The translations under genes and the position numbers were made by a program. 27,787 nt of DNA from Paramacrobiotus richtersi (taxonomy: Eukaryota > Tardigrada > Eutardigrada > Parachela > Macrobiotidae), in assembly GCA_034698045.1 (NCBI GenBank), contig JAQGAU010000464.1:1-27787 (forward strand), read 5' to 3'. Below are positions 10,359 to 21,384 of the stretch, one piece after another. The notes beneath the pieces were generated by a model that saw nothing but the letters and a program-made list of their open reading frames with translations, did no database searches and was not told the origin of the DNA. The stretch's first letter is position 1; each line of letters starts with the position of its first letter.

Positions 10359-11670
10359 ATGGAGCATATCATTGCGTTCATGGTAAACATCAGCTGTTAA
10401 AGTTTCTGGCAAAATGTTTCGATAACGACGTTTTAACTAGTCGAATGTCGGATGGTTTTATAATATCTGTGAACTTGTGTAGTTTTCCATCACCTCAGTA
10501 TTTATGATTTTGTTGGATGTGGCAAATGAAATAAATAAATATCGAAATTTATTTTAATTTCTATAGATTGGTTTGGTTGTCTGCGGTCCACACATGGCAC
10601 TGGGACTCACTGCCAAAGGTACCCCGGAGGGTCGCACGGTGGAAGTCACTGTGGACCGCTCTTTAACCCTGGACTGCACGACCCCACCAAATAATTTCAT
10701 CGAAATTAAATCGGCTCGTTTCGCGGAAGGCTACAAGTATGATAAGAGCGCCGATCAGTGTGTACCGGCCGGATTGTGCGATGGCGCCGATTTAATAAAG
10801 CCCGCGGATCCATCGCCGATGGTTTGGGACTGCATCAACAACAAGACTTGCGTTATAACTTTCGATGCGAACGACCGAAAGCAGATCAGTGCATGCGGGT
10901 TGAGCACGCCTATGCGCATCGTCGTGACCTTTAGGTGCTCAGCTACCAAAGTGGCGTATCCCGGCGCCGATAGTGGATTCAATGTAAGTGTGACATGTTG
11001 CCGAGAAAACTTAATTCGGGGCATATAATTTATATGCAGGCACAAGCCCTGTTAACCTCTAACACCGTCGCGCGCTCGTGATTAGAGAACAGTATTAACT
11101 GCATTTTGTTTATTGTCTATATATGTATATGGAGTAAATAAATGCCGCTGTACGACAATTACCAGAAAGCAACGCTGCCTTATTTACACTTACCCTAATG
11201 CCTACAATCGTGATAATATTATCTCAGCTATCTAAGCGCACATATACGCTGCCTATCCTAGCCCTTTAACTTTCCTTTTTGAAACGAACCTCAACCATCA
11301 TGATCAGCCGTCCAACGTCTTCTGTATACTTCATTTATTGCGTACCTGGATTTGTAACCGTTATGAAGTACTGGCTGACTAAGAAAAAGCAGTGCTCTCA
11401 AAAGTAAACGTTAAAACTTTCCATTTTGCTTCTTTTCTGCTTGGTTCTGTTTTTACAGGGGCATATTTAACGAGTAAAGTAATACGAATACATTATTGTT
11501 ATACTGTTAATTCGTACTTGTCTTTTTGGAGCGGATGGTTACTTCTTTCTCTCTGGTACTTTCTCTCTACAATCTCTACACTCTCTACAACCTTTTATCT
11601 TTAGGCACTTTTCGAAAGCTCAACTTGTAACATGAGCTCCAGATTGCGACGAGCCTGTGGACGACGTTAA
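10359..11670 (+). CDS. Secreted single-domain SUEL-type lectin-like protein A
   Basis: Three exons: 10359-10382, 10567-10983, 11605-11670, all introns phase 0 (168 aa). Exon 1 (MEHIIAFM) and the start of exon 2 (IGLVVCGPH) form a short signal peptide. Exon 2 holds one Gal_Lectin/SUEL-like domain: VEVTVDRSLTLDC, IEIKSARF, cysteines at the usual places and the closing STPMRIVVTFRC. Exon 3 codes a basic tail with two cysteines (C, nine residues, C, then GRR). The canonical YGR and DPC sugar-site motifs are absent. The mature part has nine cysteines, an odd number, so an intermolecular disulfide is possible. Family knowledge suggests extracellular carbohydrate binding (egg, mucus or immune lectins); the ligand is unknown. 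Exon 1 was chosen because it matches the plan of genes B and C. Confidence 0.72.
11542..11604 (+). repeat. CT-rich low-complexity tract before the lectin A exon 3 acceptor
   Basis: Repeated CTCTCTAC units (clearest at 11563-11590) give an extended polypyrimidine tract directly upstream of TTTAG|GC. It probably supports recognition of the 66-nt last exon. The rest of intron 2 (10984-11604) shows nothing else. Confidence 0.5.
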
Positions 11671-13116
11671 AGGAAAGGTCACCAACTACGTGGAAATTAT
11701 CCGTGCACAATCATTTACATATAACCAGTTACTTCGATGCTCTAAGTAATGCCGACTTGTGGTACTCTGATTTACCCATACGAGTATGCATTGTTAGTGT
11801 TCTCACGAATCTTACTACTGAACCGATGACATAAAACATAAAGATAACTGCTACCAGATAGCATTGTTGGCGAAATTCAGATGCGAAATTTTCCAACATC
11901 GAACGACAAAGTTTTTATCCAGGTGTTATTACACTGCTAAAATTAAATTTAGCCCTTTTTCTGGTGTGTATATAAGCATTGCCAAACATGATGTCAACAT
12001 ATTATGGTTTTGATGCTTCAAGAAAACAGTATAAAAGTACTTATAAAGAGGCATATCCGCCTCTTGGTTGTCATGAACCAAGATAGTTTTCTTAATGCCG
12101 CCAGTGGAAGTCTCAAAGAAATTTCCATGACTGAAATGCACATGACTTTTCCATTATATGATGAAACCTCTATTATAAGGCGTGCGCCTGTATTGTGGTA
12201 CTTTGACCATTAGACGTTTATATATTCGTTGACGACCTCGCTCGCAGACACCAAATAATCACCATTTCCATCGAAAATAAAGGATTCTAAAGCTTTTCTT
12301 GTGAAACACATGCATTGCACCAATATTATAGCATACAGTAACCATAACAGTATCTGTGATTTCGAAGAACATAATTATGACTTATATTCATGCTGAGATG
12401 CGCATTTATGTGTGACTGTAAGTGTACAATAAAGCGCGTTCTTCTGCACATGAAGCAATAAAATTAGCTGCATGCCTTTCCGTAAACGCATAAAAAAGCT
12501 CATTTTGCATGATATAAAACACATTAGCGAAAGTCATTAAAACGAAATATGGCAAAACGAATTCAGTAGTGCAACAATGTTCTGGTGTTTCGTACGCTTA
12601 TTTCCTGATGTAGATGTATACGTAGCTAAACTATTCTGAACTGGTCCTGCTCTTGTGTGAAGTGTCTCACTTCAAACAGACAGCCGATACAGTCAGGTCA
12701 GTATTCTTACCATAGTAATATATAGCTTGATATAGCTTGAAGGTTATTAAATCACGTATGTGTTATATTAATTTATATACAATATACCGAACCAAATAAA
12801 ACTATAACCTTCATTCGACTTCTACAAAACTCCGTATCATAAATTTCATGCAGTCTACCTTTACAGTGTGTTGCTAAAATACTGGCTGGACCGGATTATA
12901 AAACTTTATTGTCGTAGGATAATTTTTTTAACAGCGAAGCATACATTGTCATTCTAATAACTTCTCTTCTTTGAGTTCTCGTTGGAACTTCGAGTAGCCG
13001 TGATAGTGTCTTTGTATGCAGAGACAAAGTTCTTCCGCGATCTAACGCCTGTTTCTTATTATACTACGCTCAGAAAAACTTTCATACAATAGAAAGGTTT
13101 CCGTTTACGAGGAAGA
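11671..13116. other. Intergenic region between lectins A and B
   Basis: AT-rich. Candidate poly(A) signals for lectin A are ATTAAA (11942-11947) and AATAAA (12277-12282). A perfect palindrome TGAAGTG-TCT-CACTTCA lies at 12658-12674. A 69-codon ORF from 12004 follows a TATATAAG at about 11967, but it has no recognisable domain and I do not call it a gene. Confidence 0.5.
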
Positions 13117-14663
13117 ATGGCACGATTCGTGTTATACTATGTGGTGATGGTAAGACATTTAATTAATTAACTTTCATAAGTAATACCGCTAAACTGATCG
13201 TATTAACATAGTACACAATATATATACAATTATATTTTACAGTATATATCCGCAAACTGTGGGCATTCCGTATATTTACTGTATGTTTTGCGTACCGTTC
13301 TCATACAGCATCTTGAAATTAAGCCGTTATACACTGCTTAGTCCAAAAAGTGTCACTAGCAGTTTCAAGTTCATTGGAGTTGTATAATGCACCCTTTCTA
13401 ATTCCACAAAAATTATCGAAAATCTTTTTTTTTGCATTTCGTTGACTGTGCGAATTTGTTGTTGATGCTGCTTATTGCATTCCACTTTAAACTGCATTGT
13501 TTATACATTTTAATCTATATAACATTACCGTGGCATATGCACCGTACAATTCTTTGGAAATGCAGTAAGCCTGTTTGATTATTTGGTCCACAGCAAAAAT
13601 TGCATTATTTATGCATTTTAATCTATATAATATTACCGTGGTATATTCGCTACAAATATTTTCGGAATGCAGTGAGCCTTTTTGATTATTAGGTCGGCTG
13701 CGTGTTTATCGGCTACGTTCTAAGCGCTGTTGTTAAAAATAATGCCGATCGCGATGAAGCCCGCATCGTGGAGTTTCTGGAAGATGATGATATTGAACTG
13801 CGGTGTAGCAACAGTGAGCGACCCTACATGAACATCACTTCCGCTCGCTTTATGGAGACTTATCAATACGACAAGCGCGCAGATCGCTGCCAAATACCAC
13901 AAACATTTTGCCAAGGCCTTGCCGTCGATATCCCCATGACCAAATTAGTGGAGTGCCTGAACAAAAGGTCATGCCAGCTGACTTTTTCTCAGGATGAACG
14001 ACGACAAGCCAGCTCGTGCGGACTGTCCACACCCATGCGACTGGTTCTGTCCTTCCAGTGTCTTACGCAACCATTGCACCTGAAGAGTGACCGGAACAGT
14101 AACGTATGTATACAACCATACATATATGCAAATTTATCGTAGTTTATCGTTTTTAGTACTTTTTAGCAGTTTTTGCAACGTTGACGATTACTGTTTCAAA
14201 TCGAAGTTTGTTAGCATAATGCATGAATATAAGAGATCTAGTAGTTTCCTTGTGTTCAGTTAAGCGTGAGAATACTTGAGCGGTATATAAACCTTACTAT
14301 TACTGTAAAATTAAATTTGGTTACAGATCATGATTACAACAAAACAATAACACGTATGTCATGGTTCATACATTGTGTGTACGCTCATAAAAGTTTTTGG
14401 TGTGGTAAATATAGTATTTTAACAACTGCACATAATTTACCAATTATTATTACTTTTTTTATTATTACTTATTATTAATTATTGCTGGCATTGTGCAACC
14501 TTTGTGGGATCTGGATAAATATGTGTGGTAGGATTTCGTAAAACAAAATACTTGCTTACTATATTGAGTGCATGTATGATAATATCACCGTTTTTTTTCG
14601 TTCTAGCCCTTGTTCGATAGTGCCACTTGTTGGAGCTCGGTCATACGCAGATGGTGTGGCTAA
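13117..14663 (+). CDS. Secreted single-domain SUEL-type lectin-like protein B
   Basis: Exons 13117-13149, 13693-14103 and 14607-14663, phase-0 introns (166 aa). The signal peptide spans the first intron (MARFVLYYVVM then VGCVFIGYVLSAVV). The domain is the closest relative of A: shared SARF, QYDK/KYDK, RADRC/SADQC and an identical CGLSTPMR near the end. Exon 3 ends in a basic tail (PLFDSATC...RRWCG) aligned with A (ALFESSTC). Nine cysteines occur in the mature part, as in A. The sugar-site motifs YGR and DPC are missing. Intron 1 contains a tandem duplication that includes the acceptor. B is probably a tandem duplicate of A; activity is not proven. Confidence 0.75.
13491..13695 (+). repeat. 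Tandem duplication of about 107 bp spanning an intron-exon border
   Basis: Copy 1 (13491-13588) and copy 2 (13599-13695) share TGCATT, CATTTTAATCTATATAA, ATTACCGTGG, GGAATGCAGT and TTTGATTATT in order, offset 107-108 bp. Copy 2 ends in the real lectin B acceptor (TTATTAG|GTC); copy 1 has TTATTTG|GTC, so its AG is gone. Confidence 0.75.
14442..14483. repeat. AT-rich low-complexity tract (TTA/ATT repeats)
   Basis: Impure trinucleotide TTA/ATT repeat with an internal T run, inside lectin B intron 2 (14104-14606), which otherwise shows nothing. Confidence 0.6.
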
Positions 14664-15174
14664 CTATTAGAACGGTCCAGCAAAGAACCAAAAGAATCCA
14701 TCGTAACGGACTGCTTGTCTCGTATCCATCTCCCAATGTAACACTACTGATAATATTTTTGTTTGCAATATCCGGTCAGCAAGTTCTAACCAGAGCGTTG
14801 TTTAACTGTTGGCCTTTGCACCAGTCTCATTACTGCGCAAACTATGTTTCGCTAATAATACTGCATGGTCCATACATTTGCAAATTCATTTTTACCGGTT
14901 GCAGAAAAAAACTTCAGGCTACATACTTTGCTCTGTTTGTGCACTGATTACAAAGGTTTTTTCACACCCGTCTGACAAACAAAATCTTACTGTATGTATG
15001 CAAAAATTAATACTTTACTGATCATGATTTGGCGGGATGTTTTTTCGAATTCGTCATTGTTATACTTTTCGCTAATGCAGCTAGTTAATCCAGTCATCCA
15101 GATCACGGTCAGCAAAATACATTTTCAATTCTCGTACAGAAGTCACAACAGTCAAAACATCCACTTGTTGGAAC
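14664..15174. other. Convergent spacer between lectins B and C
   Basis: Should hold both 3' untranslated regions. Open frames here lack domain features, and no repeat or RNA gene is visible. Confidence 0.5.
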
Positions 15175-17164
15175 TCATCGGCAGTACTTCGAGGAACGGA
15201 GCGACTTGCAAGCGGCGGGCTTCTTTTTCTTGTCACCCTGGAAAACAGTACATGGTTAGAGCTTCCACTGCGTTAACCGGTATTCTCTCCGCAAGAACAA
15301 TGTTCTCATAATGCAGGAAAAGTCAGGCTATATTGCACAAATGCTGTTATACGCTTTCATCTAACATCCACATATATATGGCTTATATAAGTATTTTATT
15401 GCTGTTTTCCTCATAAGATCACGGGAAAGAATCATAAATTAGCTGTCACAAAACATTATACGATTAGTAGGAACTTTTAGCTTTATGGAAAAAATTTCAT
15501 GCATTAGAATTTCCGCAATATAACGTGATAAACGGCAAAACACAATTTAGTTCAACACAATGAGGAAGAACAAAAAAAATTATAAAAAATGGAATCCTCA
15601 TATACAAGAATGCAAATACAGTATGTCATCTTACAGCGCTGCATGCGATCACACGATTCCGCATTTCATGTAAGCAATAATCTGACTATCAGTTCGTTCG
15701 ATTTTTGCGTGCTTCATAACGGAAAAGACAAGCAGTTTATATAGAGGTGAAATTAGGGCTGAAATTAGGATACCTGTGTTTACAATATGCAACCGATGGC
15801 TGCCGGTATGATCTGATTAAAGCTACTTCCATTTTACATTTTCTACTTTAAGTTGTATACCAAAATGGCAGTTTAAAATGCGTAGTTGGTTTATCACAAC
15901 AGGCGCTATCAGCAAAAAAATACGGCTCATAAAAAAATAAAAGACGTTTTGTAACTTGCGTCACTGATAAATTCTGCTGGTAAATTCCGGCATATTTCAT
16001 ACCATAAATTATTCCATATACCATATTTCATAGCAGTATATATGGTTGTAATTCCTTACCGCTTTGGCGATATTGATGTTTCGCGAGCGATTGCACCGGT
16101 ACATCATGACCAGCTTCATCTTCATAGTCCCACATGGACTACCCAGATCCTGTTTACTCGCGGACAAGACACAGGACTTTTTCCCGCCGCACGCAAAAGA
16201 CAACAGCTCCTGGATATTGTCCATGGCACAGGGTTTTCGGTTGGCGCCGTTGGAGTCATCGGGCTTGTAATACGCATTACCGATGACCAGTGAAGGGAAG
16301 TTGTTGTCGGGACAGGAAATGGTCAACGACTTGCCCCCTTCTTTGACTTCCACGATTTTATTGGATGAGCCGGGTAGATCCTCAACTTTGCCGGCGTGAT
16401 TTTGTATGACCGCCTGTAAAGTTAGGAAAAGACAAGTTATACCACAATGTCGTACTCTTTATTCATAAAAACGCAATAGGCCAAAGATCGTTCAGGAAAA
16501 AAATTCAAGACATTTTTTAACATTCACTTTGTACGTTATGTGCATGTAAATATTAGTCAGTAGCCAGGAAAAGTTGATCGTGGTGCTGGAGCCACTGCAC
16601 TACTAGGAAACCTGTGTAACATCTTGCACGACCGTTAACACTCTGAATCGTATTACTTACATCAAAGTGCGGTTATGGTGCCGGATACAGACAATTATGT
16701 ACACTTGCTAAACAAATTAAGGTAACACATAACAGTCATGTCTGAAATGCGGTAGAAGTATAGATATTATGTATATGGTTTATCACGGTTAATACCTGCC
16801 ATACAGGGCCAGAAACGATAAAAAAGCAGAAACTGGTTCATGGTGACGTAATGAACAAATAGCACTTGTTGAATATCACGATATGTAATTTTCGTCTTTT
16901 TAATAAGCCAAGCTACTGTATGATTATCTGCTAGTTGTATACATAAAATTTTGATAGGTCCCAGTGAAACATGTCCACATATCGAAATAAAAAAAATTTA
17001 AAGAGTTAGTCCAAACTTTTTCAAAATGATATACGGTAATTAATTTTAGGAAAGTTTAGTCGGTACTCGCATGCTTGAAATAATAGCTGTAAATGAAGAG
17101 CAACATTATTATGCACGAAACTTACCATGATCACCAAAAGGAAGCAGGTGCTGATGGAACTCAT
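15175..17164 (-). CDS. Secreted single-domain SUEL-type lectin-like protein C
   Basis: Minus-strand exons 17164-17126, 16413-16060 and 15237-15175, phase-0 introns (151 aa). Signal peptide MSSISTCFLLVIM then AVIQNHAG. The domain reads KIVEVKEGGKSLTISC, LVIGNAYY, FACGGKKSCVLSAS and LGSPCGTMKMKLVMMYRC, closer to ordinary Gal_Lectin domains than A or B are (the GKKSC and SPCG segments match the family CxGKxSC and DPCPG). Asp of DPC is Ser and no YGR is seen. The last exon codes a lysine-rich tail with two cysteines eight residues apart (KKKKPAAC...YCR). Eight cysteines in the mature part allow full pairing. Introns 1 (16414-17125) and 2 (15238-16059) hold nothing recognisable. Confidence 0.75.
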
Positions 17165-18254
17165 TATACCGCTGCCAATCCCGATTCGTTTCGTAAAAGG
17201 AACTGAACCTGGAGGAAACGGTACGGTACTTGACCTGCTGTAGTCAGCAACAATAAGCCATTCAGGAACAGCCCGCTGCACACATGTATAACATTTTCGA
17301 CCCAGTGCAGGTGAAAAAGCGAACTTGGATAAGCGTGCTCATAAACGCCTCAAGGTTACGATAAAAAAATATTTTAAATATTACGCAAGAACTGTCGCAA
17401 GACAATGTTATGTAACCGGCCGGCGGTCTTTCAGGTGGAAAACAACGGTTATGACTTTTTAAAGAGGTTATTACCGTAAGTGGGACATGTGCAAGTACAG
17501 ATAGACTACATAGCCCTATCACACGACTGGCTTTGTCGCCGTATTATTCAATAAGCGAACAAACAAAAAACGCAATTTCGAAAAGCCTTCTTAGTTCTTA
17601 CACGTAAATTTCATCAGAAACATAACAAAATACAACTTTCCCGATTCTTTGACATCTACATAGCATCGAAAAGGAACTCCTGATGTAATTTTATTGTTCG
17701 GCTTCCTTTGTACGAAATTGTTTGTTTGTTTGAAAATTCGAACGCATACGGCATATGTATGTAACGCACTGAATTCGCTGTACGCATAACCGGAAACACA
17801 TCATTCCATTTATTTTATATGGAGAAATTTGACGCCTCATCTTCACGCTACGCGTAATTTCTACAAAAGCCACATCAACACCAGTAGTTAAATTATCTGT
17901 ATTTATGAAACTAAGGCTACAACATATATGCTTTATCCAACAGAAAAGCCCACTATCAAAATGAAAGTAAAAATTATTACAGTTAATTATTCCAAAATAA
18001 AATGCACAAATTTTCTCAGCTGCCTAAATAAAAGTCCGATACTTTATTTATAATGAAAGATCTGATCCACAGGAAAATATCAAAATCCAAACCCATCCAA
18101 GGAGAAATCCACCACCATCCTCAACAAAGCACACCCAATTTCCACATCACAGCAAATCTTCTTTGACTTCTGCAAAAATACCAAACAAATATTCCAGATA
18201 TCCCATAAATAAATGAATAAAAATGCCAGATATCCAAATACCCATTTCTGCATC
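17165..18254. other. Intergenic region upstream of lectin C and downstream of JMJD6
   Basis: AT-rich; contains the lectin C promoter side (17165-17300) and the JMJD6 3' region. No ORF with domain features, repeat or RNA gene was recognised. Confidence 0.5.
18043..18048 (-). terminator. Candidate JMJD6 poly(A) signal AATAAA (minus strand)
   Basis: TTTATT on the plus strand gives AATAAA on the minus strand about 210 nt after the JMJD6 stop, a usual distance. Confidence 0.5.
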
Positions 18255-20667
18255 TTACTCACTTTTGGCCTTGTTCCTAATAGAATCCAGACTCCCCTGT
18301 CCACTATCCGGTGAATCCCTGGTGCGTTTACTCATCATACCACTTCCGGACTTTTTCGGCTCCCGCTTAGTCGCCTCTTGGTCGGTTTCACTGTCCGAAC
18401 TGCTGGATGAACTGGAGGATGAGGAGCAGCTGCTGCTGTCGTCCGACTGGACGCCGGTGTTACTGTTCAAGTCCACTTGGTCAGCAATGGCGGCAATCTC
18501 GGGACGGAGTGTTTGGAGTGTTTTGTACCACTGCTGGGCGAGTTTGGGCCGGCCGCGGACGGTTTTATGCCACACAATGGGGAAATTTATCATGCTATAA
18601 TAATAAACGAAACTTGCTAGCATATTCGAGAAATAAGTTTCCGGCCGATCGGCAAAAACTCGGAATGTCGCCTGTTCACTATCAAGACATCAAGATGAAC
18701 CTGTTCGCTAACTGCTGCTGCTGATTATGACTACATAAACACGTTCACACATACCTTGCGAAATTCTGTGTTACGGCAACCGTGTCCGTGAGATTCACCA
18801 CAACATGCCACCATCCACCAGGAACAAATACCGTCTCGCCAGGTTTCTGAAGAATTTCCAGCTGGAAAAAAAAATCAGTATGTATAAACATATCGTCACA
18901 GATGCTACGACGAATCAGACAATATTAACAAATACAAGCCACACTGATCTATTGCATACATAAGATTTTAGTTTGCTGGCTAAGCAGTACAGGCTGTCTA
19001 CCTGTACGTCGATTTTACATTCCACAGCTAACCAAAATCTCGGAACTTCCTGTCTTATAATTTCATTCAGTTATGTAAAAGTCAAATCTCATGCACGATA
19101 CCTGTTTCGCACAAAACCTTCTTGTACAGCTTGTGAAAAAAGATACAAGAAGCATAAGCCGAAATACGAAATGACGAAAACCGCGAATCTTACTTAATTC
19201 CATTTCGGCAAACAAGAAATCTACAGTACCACATGCTTACCGCTCGGTACGCTTTCGGCCAGTCTGCCCTCTGTGTCCTGGGATAGGCAAACTTGAACCA
19301 GGACACCGCTTCATTGGTCTGTCGTGGCGCATCCAGCCGGGACACTTTGAGAAGCTCCTTGGGCACACAAGTGGGCAATAAACACCAGCGCTTATACCCG
19401 TGCACCAACGCATTCCAGGCACTGGTCCCCAGTGGGTCAATGTGGATGCCGGTGCCGGAACGGGCCGGTCCCATCACGAACCAGCGATACGGGGGACGAC
19501 GCTTCGGTTCCGCATAGTTGAATAGATCATCCGCAAAATACTCGGGAACGGTGTAATCTTTTATCAAACCACTTTCACCGGTACGCTGCATAAGAAAATT
19601 ATCAATTTGTAGACTATTTAGAAAATAACTACTGACATCTAAAATATTCAGCTCGAGATCTATGTGCGAGCACAAAAATTCCATATATTCACTACAAGAA
19701 AAAGCTGTTGCAATATTATTATTTTTATGCGGCTGGCAGGCTACTGGCACCAATATGGAAGCAATTACAATACCTCGACAAAGCTGCTGTCGAAAATATA
19801 CAAGGGACTGTCGTCGTCGGTCGCGTCGTAGTACTTGAGATAATACTCCATCTTCAGTCGCACGGAGAATCCGTCATCATCTTCCCCCACTTTGAACCGT
19901 TCATGCCCATGCTTTTCCAATAATTCCTAAAAAAAATGCTTTAGTTACCGATAAAACATAACCAGTTATCAAACACACCAGATTAGTGAATCTATCGTTT
20001 TCACACAAAAAAACTAACGACTACAGTTTTTGCTGAGAACATGCATTTTTTTAGCTATGACTACTGAGTTCTGTCTCCACATGGCAATAAGAAACTGACT
20101 CCGCACGTTTTTTAAGCTTTATGAAATTTATTTCCGTCATTAGTCTGACAGTGAGTAGAATATCAAAATTGTTATCATGTTTTAATTGTTATTATTATTG
20201 TTATTAATGTTATACCAAATTATGTCGTACCTTAGGTGTCCATGCAGTCACTGCTTTCCAGTTCTTCTGCGCATTTTTTATCACAACGGGGGTGTATGTC
20301 GTTTCGTACTTTTCCACAAACTCTTCATATGAAACTTGGGAAGCATCGATGCGTCCGACATTGTCTGTCACACTCGCCAATGTAACATCAAAATTCGCAG
20401 CAAACTCCAGAGCGTTCCAGTCAGATGAAGTTTTCAGTTCTGCAAAAATTCAAATTCATCAACGGTAATTGAGCGAAAAGTTCTGAAATCACGAACGAGC
20501 AGTTAACTTCTACAGACTTATAAACTAATAATTATAATTAGACTTGAGCATGCATCAGACCATCCCGTACCAGAACGCGAAGCGATCTTTGCATCCCACA
20601 ATTTTTTCGCATAATCATCGTCCACATTCTGATTTTCCAGAACCTGTTGTTCAGATCCATTATCCAT
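18255..20667 (-). CDS. JMJD6: JMJD6, JmjC-domain 2-oxoglutarate/Fe(II) oxygenase
   Basis: Six exons: 20667-20571, 20439-20231, 19926-19774, 19585-19241, 18861-18755, 18594-18255 (416 aa; human 403). The Fe(II) triad is intact: H201 and D203 in [10 protein letters not shown], and H287 in [10 protein letters not shown] (human H187, D189, H273). K218 matches the 2-oxoglutarate lysine K204. Strong family blocks are [35 protein letters not shown] and the poly-serine tail near the C-terminus. JMJD6 is a nuclear lysyl hydroxylase acting on splicing factors such as U2AF65; arginine demethylase activity is also reported. The N-terminus is shorter in basic residues than the human protein. It is divergent to the SLC22 gene. 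Confidence 0.95.
20181..20214. repeat. Short TTA microsatellite in a JMJD6 intron
   Basis: Imperfect ATT/TTA repeat in the 304-bp intron between JMJD6 exons 2 and 3. Confidence 0.5.
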
Positions 20668-21384
20668 CACGCGATCCAAACCGTAACAACAGCAAATCCA
20701 ACCAGTTTTTCTTTATACTTTAATTTATTAATTTATGAACATCTTCTGACAGAACATCGCATCTGAAATCCAAAATACTTCTACGATTTAATTGAAAAAA
20801 TAACTGCAGACTTGCATTTCTAACCTTGGGGTCTAGGATTTGGAAAAAAATGTGCAGTAGGGTCACTGCCGTGCTAAGGTAAACCGTATGGGGGTTTCAT
20901 AAATGATGTACCACTATCCGGCAACGTGCCAACCGCACTCTTGCGGTCAGTATAATGACAGTATTCCTGCGTTACATGAAATATGACACTCAACCGTCAA
21001 GAAGGGTCGAAGACCGCAGTCCATCAGCTTTTTACTGCAAAACCAGCTGGCGAATAACATACGTAGGTTCATTTGCTGCCGATTTGCACTGCACATTTTA
21101 GGAATTTGCTGGTGAACCCAAGTAGTTCAAAAACCCCGTTTTTATTATTTTACCATTTGGGGTTTCTTATACTCATTCCCTTTAATTTTAATTCATCACT
21201 CTATACGGAGGAATTCACGTCTGGACAAGGTCAGTGGTTTTAATTTCGTTTGCCACTTGAATCTTTGATACCAGGAAAAACTGCGCAGCGTAGCCAGTCG
21301 ACCACCACAGTCGCTACACGTTAGTACAGGGCTTTCATGCTCTTGGTTGGTTTTACATAGGTCATTCCGCAGCTAGACGAGGAA
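20668..21384. promoter_or_regulatory. Divergent spacer/promoter of JMJD6 (-) and SLC22 (+)
   Basis: 717 bp between start codons. One TGCGCA palindrome at about 21281 recalls the cluster upstream of ABCF1. No TATA box stands out and no gene is visible. Confidence 0.4.

Noticed and set aside
11392..11604. 70-codon hydrophobic ORF
   Set aside because: Lies in lectin A intron 2; apparent membrane character comes from T-rich sequence and the CT tract.
12004..12213. 69-codon ORF after a TATATAAG in the lectin A-B spacer
   Set aside because: No signal peptide, no splice partner and no recognisable domain; length is within chance for AT-rich DNA.
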